From contig OX326958.1 in the NCBI GenBank assembly GCA_946800325.1, positions 67,002,366 to 67,066,365 of the forward strand: DNA of 64,000 nt, in the 5' to 3' direction. Source of the stretch: Luzula sylvatica. Its lineage: Eukaryota; Streptophyta; Magnoliopsida; Poales; Juncaceae. The stretch's first letter is position 1. Each line of letters starts with the position of its first letter. Below, piece by piece: positions 57,908 through 64,000 of this stretch. A model generated the notes under the pieces. It worked only from the letters and a program-made list of their open reading frames with translations, made no database searches and was not told where the DNA came from. A program made the translations under genes and the position numbers.

Positions 57908-58936
57908 TTTCGGATCAACCGTAAAAGTGTACACAAGGATAAACGAACGTACGCGTTCGTGGCCATAACTTTCAGTAGGAAACTCCAATTTGAATGGTTC
58001 AAATTGGGTAAGATAGATAATGAGATTATCTAGAACTTTCATGTAGAAATATATTTCATGTGAACGAAGTATCAGTGTCGTTTCAATGAAATACCGAAAG
58101 GGTGCAACAGTATAACATACAGTTAGTAAAAATGTCATAACTTTTGCATACCAACTCCAATTGGGCTGGGACAAATTGGGTTGGAAATATAATAAGATTA
58201 TCTACAACTTTCGTGAAGGTTGAAAATATTTTAAAGGAATTTAACAATTTCGTTTTGACATAATACTGAAAGGGTTCATGCAGTTTTCTGTGTGAAAGGG
58301 TGTATATTGGATATACATGCCTTTTGGCCCATCCTAATCCTATGTGATATAAATAGGATATTTTTCTCTCCTCTATTCAGATCATTCAGTCCAATTCATT
58401 CTATCTAGAGCGAAAGAGTGCGAAGAGAATCGATCTAATCGAGCAAGTTCGCCGGTGCAGAGAATAGAGAGTCATCTTTCTAAGAGAATAGAGAGTCATC
58501 TTTCTAAGAGCGAAAGAGTGCAAAGAGAGAAAACCGAGAAAAAGAGTTTTTCTTGGTGTAGAGAATCGATCTAATCGAGCAAGTTCGCCGGTGCTTCGTC
58601 TAGGCAGTTGCACCCGCGACCGACGTCTTCCGACTCAAGGTGGATACACGTAGAGGAGCGACACGTGTGGCCCTTCGGTTGTGATCAACCCGGAGGAGTG
58701 TTAATCGTCAACGAGCGGTGAAAGACGCGTGGTATGGGACGCGCGGATTGTCACCAACGTGACAGGAGAAAGAAGGAATAGAGATCAACCCTTTGAGTGC
58801 AATCAATTTTGCACCGGTATGAATCTATCCTTCTATTGCATCGTACCCTCGAAGTCATGGCGTGATCTTGGATTTTGGGAACCCGACCGGGTCTTCATAT
58901 CCGCTGCGCGGGCCCGGGGACGGGATAATTCCCTTC
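57893..58936 (+). mobile_element. Copia-type LTR/leader segment, right arm of a large inverted repeat
   Basis: Mate of 55843-56910 in opposite orientation. GTGATATAAATAGGATATTT near 58346 looks like its TATA box. TCATCTTTCTAAGAG (58471, 58497) and a CGATCTAATCGAGCAAGTTCG block (58431, 58564) are duplicated locally. It leads straight into the gag start at 58938. Confidence 0.75.
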
Positions 58937-58937
58937 A

Positions 58938-59250
58938 GATGGCTACCCAAGACATTACTCCGGAAATTTTCGTAAGTTATCTCCGAATTTTCGAGGTCCG
59001 AATGAACCAACGAAGTAACAACACGACAAGCACCTCAAATTTCGGACCTATAGCCAATATAGTCATCGACACGAACAAAAACGAGAATGAGATGTCTTTG
59101 TTGGTGAAAAGACACGATGAGTTAAAGGACCAAGAGCGCAAGTTCAACGATGACCGAAAATGCCAACACTTAAAACCGATATGTTTCGAGTGCAACAAAA
59201 CGGGTCACACAACCGACACATGTTGGACTATACATCCCGAACACGCACCA
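58938..59250 (+). pseudogene. Copia-type gag start and zinc knuckle, internally deleted
   Basis: ATG at 58938 opens MATQDITPEIFVSYLRIFEV. After only about 80 residues comes a CCHC zinc knuckle, CFECNKTGHTTDTC (C-x2-C-x4-H-x4-C), so most of gag, including the UBN2 part, is missing between. The frame then runs into satellite DNA at about 59250 and stops at 59349. Confidence 0.7.
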
Positions 59251-59251
59251 T

Positions 59252-62200
59252 GTAATACAAGAAAAATACTCAATTTGCATGTCGTCAAAATACTCCATAA
59301 TTGGAAGACTAACACACACAAATTTCAATTTTTTAAAAAATTTCATTAAAATGCCAAAACAGAAGCCTAACACCTTCAAAAAAATTCAATTATGATATAT
59401 TTTTTTAGAAATGCTAAAATTGAAGTTTAACACAAGAAATATACTCAATTTTCACGTCGTACTCAAAATACTCCGTAATCGAAGACTAACACACACAAAT
59501 TTCAATTTTTTCAAATATTTCTTAAAAATTCAAAAACCGAAGTCTAACACCTTCAAAAAATTCACTTAAGATATTTTTTAAGAAAATATTAAAATTGAAG
59601 TGTAACACAAACAAAATACTCAATTTTCATGTCGTACTCAAAATACTCCATAATTGAAGACTATAACACACACAAATTTCAATTTTCTAAAAAATTCCTT
59701 AAAAATGAAAAAACAAAAGTCTAACACCTTAAAAAAATTCAAATATGATATTTTTTAAAAAATGTTAAAATTTAAGTGTAAAAAAAGCAAAATAATCAAT
59801 TTTCATGTGGTTCTCAAAATACTCCATAATTGAAGACTAACACACACAAATTTCAATTTTTTCCAAAATTTCTTAAAAATGCAAAAGCAGAAACACCTTC
59901 AAAAAATTCAATTGTAATATTTTTTTAAAAAAATGTTAAAATTGAAGTGTAAAACAAGCAAAATACTAAATTTTCATGTCGTACTAAAAAAATACTCCGT
60001 AATTGAATACTTACACACATAAATTTCAATTTTTTTCACAACTTTCTTAAAAATGCAAAAACCGAAGTGGAACACATTCAAAAAATTCAATCAAGATATT
60101 TTTTAAAAAAATGTTAAAATTGAAGTGTAACACAAGCAAAATACTCAATTGTCATGCCGTACTCAAAATACTCTGTAAATGAAGACTAACACACACAAAT
60201 TTCAATTTTTTTCCAAAATTTCTTAAAAATGCAAAAACAGAATTCTAACACCTTAAAAAAAATTCAACTATGATATTTTTTTAAAAAATGTTAAAATTGA
60301 AGGTTAAGACAAGCAAAATACTCAATTCTCATGTCGTACTCAAAATACTCCGTAATTGAAGACTAACACACCCAAATTTCAATTTTCTAACAAAATTCTT
60401 AAAAATGCAAAAACCGAAGTGTAACTCCTTAAAAACATTGAATTTAAGATATTTCAAAAAAAAATGTTAAAATTGAAGTGTAACACAAGAAAAAAAAAAT
60501 CAATTTTCATGTCGTACCCAAAATACTACGTAATTGAAGACAAACACATACAAATTTCAATTTTTTGGAAAATTTCTTAAAAATGCAAAAATTGAAGTCT
60601 AACACTTTCAAAAAATTCAATTATGATATTTTTTAAAAAAATGTTAAAATTGAAGTGTCACACAAGCATAATACTCAATTTTCTTGTCGTTCTCAAAATA
60701 CTCCGTAATTTGAGACTAACACACACAAATTTCAATTTTTTTCTAAAATATCTTAAAAATTCAAAAACAGAAGTCTAGCACCTTCAAAAAATTCAATTAT
60801 GATATTTTTAAAAAATATGTTAAAATTAAAGTGCAACACAAGCAAAATACTCAATTGTCACGTCGTACTCAACATACTCCGTAATTGAAGACAAACACAC
60901 ACAAATTTCAATTTTTTCAAAAATATCTTAGAAATGCAAAAATCGAAGTCTAACACCTTCAAAAAATTCAATTAAGATATCTTTACAAAAAATGTTAAAA
61001 TTGAAGTATAACACAAGCAAAATACTCAATTTTTATGTCGTACTCAAAATACTCCGTAATTGAAGACTTATACACACAAATTTCAATGTTTTTCAAAAAT
61101 TTCTTAGAAATGAAAAAACTGAAGTCTTGCACCTTCAGAAAATTCAATTAAGATATTTTTTAAAAAATTGTTAAAATTGTAATGTAACACAAACAAAATA
61201 CTCAATTTTCACGTCGTACTCAAAATACTCCTAATTGAAGACTAACACACACAAATTTCAATTTTTTCCAAAATTTCTTCAAAATGCAAAAACAGAAGTC
61301 TAACACCTTAAAAAAAATTCAATTAGGATATTTTTAAATTTTTTTTAAAAATTGAAGTTTAACACAAGTAAAATACTCATTTTTCATGTCGTACTCAAAA
61401 TACTCCGTAATTGAAGACTAACACACGCAAATTTCAAGTTTTAAAAAAATTCCTTAAAAAACCAAAAGCAGAAGTCTAACACCTTCAAAACTTTCAATTA
61501 TGATATTTTTAAAAAAAATGTTAAAATTGAAGTGTAACAAAAGCAAAATAATCAATTTTCATGTCATTCTCAAAATACTCCGTAATTGAAGACTAACACA
61601 CACAAATTTCAATTTTTTCCAAAATTTCTTAAAAATGCAAAAATAGAAGTCTGCACCTTCAAAAAATTCAATTGTGATATTTTTTTAAAAAATGTTAAAA
61701 TTGAAGTGTAACACAAGCAAAATACTCAATTTTCATGTCGTACTCAAAATACTCCGTAATTGAAGAATTACACATACAAATTTCAATTTTTTTCAAAAAT
61801 TTCTTAAAAATTCAAAAACTGATGTCTAACACCTTCAAAAAATTCAATTAAGAAATTGTATTAAAAATTGTTAAAATTGAAGTGACAAGAAAAATACTCA
61901 ATTGTCATGTCGTATTCAAAATACTCCGTAATTGAAGACTAACACACACAAATTTAAATTTTTTTCCAAAATTTCTTAAATATGCAAAAGCTGAAGTCTA
62001 ACACCTTCAAAAAAATTCAATTGTGATATTTTTTTCAAAAAATGTTAAAATTAAAGTGTAAAACAAGCAAAATACTCAATTTTCAGGTCGTACTCAAAAT
62101 ACTCCGTAATTGAATACTTACACACACAAATTTCAAATTTTTTCAAAACTTTCTTAAAAATGCAAAAACTGAAGTCTAACACCTTCAAAAAATTCCATCA

Positions 62201-64000
62201 AGATATTTTTTAAAAAAATGTTAAAATTGAAGTGTAACACAAGCAAAATACTCAATTGTCATGTCGTACTCAAAATACTCCGTAAATGAAGACTGACACA
62301 CACAAATTTCATTTTTTTCCCAAAGTTTCTTAAAAATGCAAAAACAGAAGTCTAACACCTTAAAAAAAAAAATTCGATTATGATATTTTTTTCAAATATG
62401 GTAAAATTGAAGTTGAAGACAAGCAACATACTCAATTATCATGTCGTTCTCAAAATACTCCGTAATTGAAGACTAACACACCCAAATTACAATTTTCAAA
62501 AAAAATTCATAAAAATGCAAAAACCGAAGTCTAACTCCTTAAAAATATTGAATTTAAGATATTTTTAAAAAAAATGTTAAAATTGAAGTGTAACACAAGA
62601 AAAAAAATCAATTTTCATGTCGTACCCAAAATACTCCGTAATTGAAGACAAACACATACAAATTTCAATTATTTGGAAAATTTCTTAAAAATGCAAAAAT
62701 TGAAGTCTAACACTTTCAAAATATTCAATTATGATATTTTTTAAAAAAATATTAAAATTAAAGTGTCACACAAGAAGAATACTCAATTTTCTTGTCGTTC
62801 TCAAAATACTCCGTAATTTGAGACTAACACACGCAAATTTCAATTTTTTTCTAAAATATCTTAAAAATGCAAAAACAGAAGTCTAACACCTTCAAAAAAC
62901 TCAATTATGATATTTTTTTAAAATATGTTAAAATTAAAGTGCAACAAAAGCAAAATACTCAATTTTCATGTGGTACAAAACATACTCCGTAATTGAAGAC
63001 AAACACACTCAAATTTCAATTTTTTCAAAAATGTCTTAAAAATGCAAAATTCGAAGTCTAACACCTTCAAAATATTCAATTAAGATATCTTTACAAAAAA
63101 TGTTAAAATTGAAGTATAACACAAGAAAAATACTCAATTTTTATGTCGTACTCAAAATACTCCGTAATTGAAGACTTATACACACAAATTTCAATGTTTT
63201 TCAAAAATTTCTTAGAAATGAAAGAACTGAAGTCTTACACCTTCAGAAAATTCAATTAAGATATTTTTTAAAAAATTGTTAAAATTGTAATGTAACACAA
63301 GAAAAATACTCAATTTTCATGTCGTACCCAAAATACTACGTAATTGAAAACAAACACATACAAATTTCAATTTTTTCCAAAATTTCTTCAAAATGCAAAA
63401 ATTGAAGTCTAACACTTTCAAAAAATTCAATTATGATATTTTTTAAAAAAATGTTAAAATTGAAGTGTCACACAAGCATAATACTCAATTTTCTTGTCGT
63501 TCTCAAAATACTCCGTAATTTGAGACTAACACACACAAATTTCAATTTTTTTCTAAAATATCTTAAAAATGCAAAAACAGAAGTCTAGCACCTTCAAAAA
63601 ATTCAATTATGATATTTTTAAAAAATATGTTAGAATTAAAGTGCAACACAAGCAAAATACTCAATTGTCACGTCGTACTCAACATACTCCGTAATTGAAG
63701 ACAAACACACACAAATTTCAATTTTTTCAAAAATGTCTTAGAAATGCAAAAATCGAAGTCTAACACCTTCAAAAAATTCAATTAAGATATCTTTACAAAA
63801 AATGTTAAAATTGAAGTATAACACAAGCAAAATACTCAATTTTTATGTCGTACTCAAAATACTCCGTAATTGAAGACTTATACACACAAATTTCAATGTT
63901 TTTCAAAAATTTCTTAGAAATGAAAAAACTGAAGTCTTGCACCTTCAGAAAATTCAATTAAGATATTTTTTAAAAAATTGTTAAAATTGTAATGTAACAC
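59252..64000. repeat. Satellite array, ~176-bp monomer, with higher-order repeats
   Basis: The landmark ATACTCCGTAATTGAAGAC (with variants) recurs about 27 times at intervals of 170-182 bp from 59289 to 63859, and the array continues past the window end. A monomer reads CAAAATACTCAATTTTCATG, TCGTACTCAAAATACTCCG, ACACACACAAATTTCAATTTT, AAATGCAAAAACAGAAGTC and AAAATGTTAAAATTGAAGTG. The distinctive AATTTGAGACTAACACAC variant is at about 60707, 62816 and 63516, and CTTATACACACAAATTTCAATG at 61066, 63176 and 63876, showing block duplications of about 2.11 kb (12 monomers) and 0.70 kb (4 monomers). No coding content. Confidence 0.95.

Noticed and set aside
58729..58937. Upstream part of the 206-codon ORF before the gag ATG.
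   Set aside because: It lies in the LTR/leader arm and reads as leader sequence; the gag start fits 58938.

Overview
This is nuclear DNA from a flowering plant, very probably a eudicot. The genes have many short introns with GT-AG borders and T-rich introns, their products are plant families (class IV chitinase, CRM protein, plant bHLH, CML), promoters carry site II (GGCCCA/TGGGCC) boxes, and the AT-rich DNA between genes is full of plant-type transposon remains. No bacterial, organellar or viral gene set is present. I cannot name the species.

Layout. 1-5 kb: no coding gene; two foldback elements lie between (TA)n runs, and a promoter-like stretch near 3.5 kb has no long ORF. 5.07-5.79 kb (-): an intronless calmodulin-like gene. 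6.8-10.0 kb: two small foldback elements and a Helitron-like element ending just before the next promoter. 10.24-14.85 kb (+): a gene island with a single-CRM-domain RNA-binding protein (4 exons) followed 437 bp later by the tRNA methyltransferase TRM5 (11 exons). 16.6-17.5 kb (-): a bHLH153-like factor (5 exons). 18-43 kb: a gene-poor zone with hAT-type elements, a 0.88-kb palindromic MULE-like element, a direct-repeat family that seems to include the eIF2A upstream region, a G-rich 41-bp minisatellite and a 2.4-kb terminal-inverted-repeat element holding a 59-bp array. 43.06-47.07 kb: eIF2A (+, 13 exons), tail to tail with a predicted plastid protein gene (-, 3 exons). 48.8-49.5 kb: an F-box/LRR pseudogene. 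50.99-52.62 kb (-): a class IV chitinase. 53-59.25 kb: a MULE-like element with perfect 9-bp target duplications, an LTR-like segment rich in TGACG palindromes, and copia-type gag and leader pieces arranged as a large inverted repeat. 59.25-64 kb: a satellite with a monomer of about 176 bp and higher-order structure, running off the window end.

The intact genes do unrelated housekeeping or defence jobs (calcium sensing, organelle RNA splicing, tRNA m1G37 formation, translation initiation, chitin hydrolysis). There is no operon-like logic. All multi-exon models below were joined by hand at GT-AG sites and keep an open frame to the stop. Repeat boundaries are exact where target-site duplications are quoted and approximate otherwise. 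The most unusual content is in the repeats: several elements could be delimited to the base by their duplications, and the dispersed family upstream of eIF2A appears to have copied that gene's promoter region.
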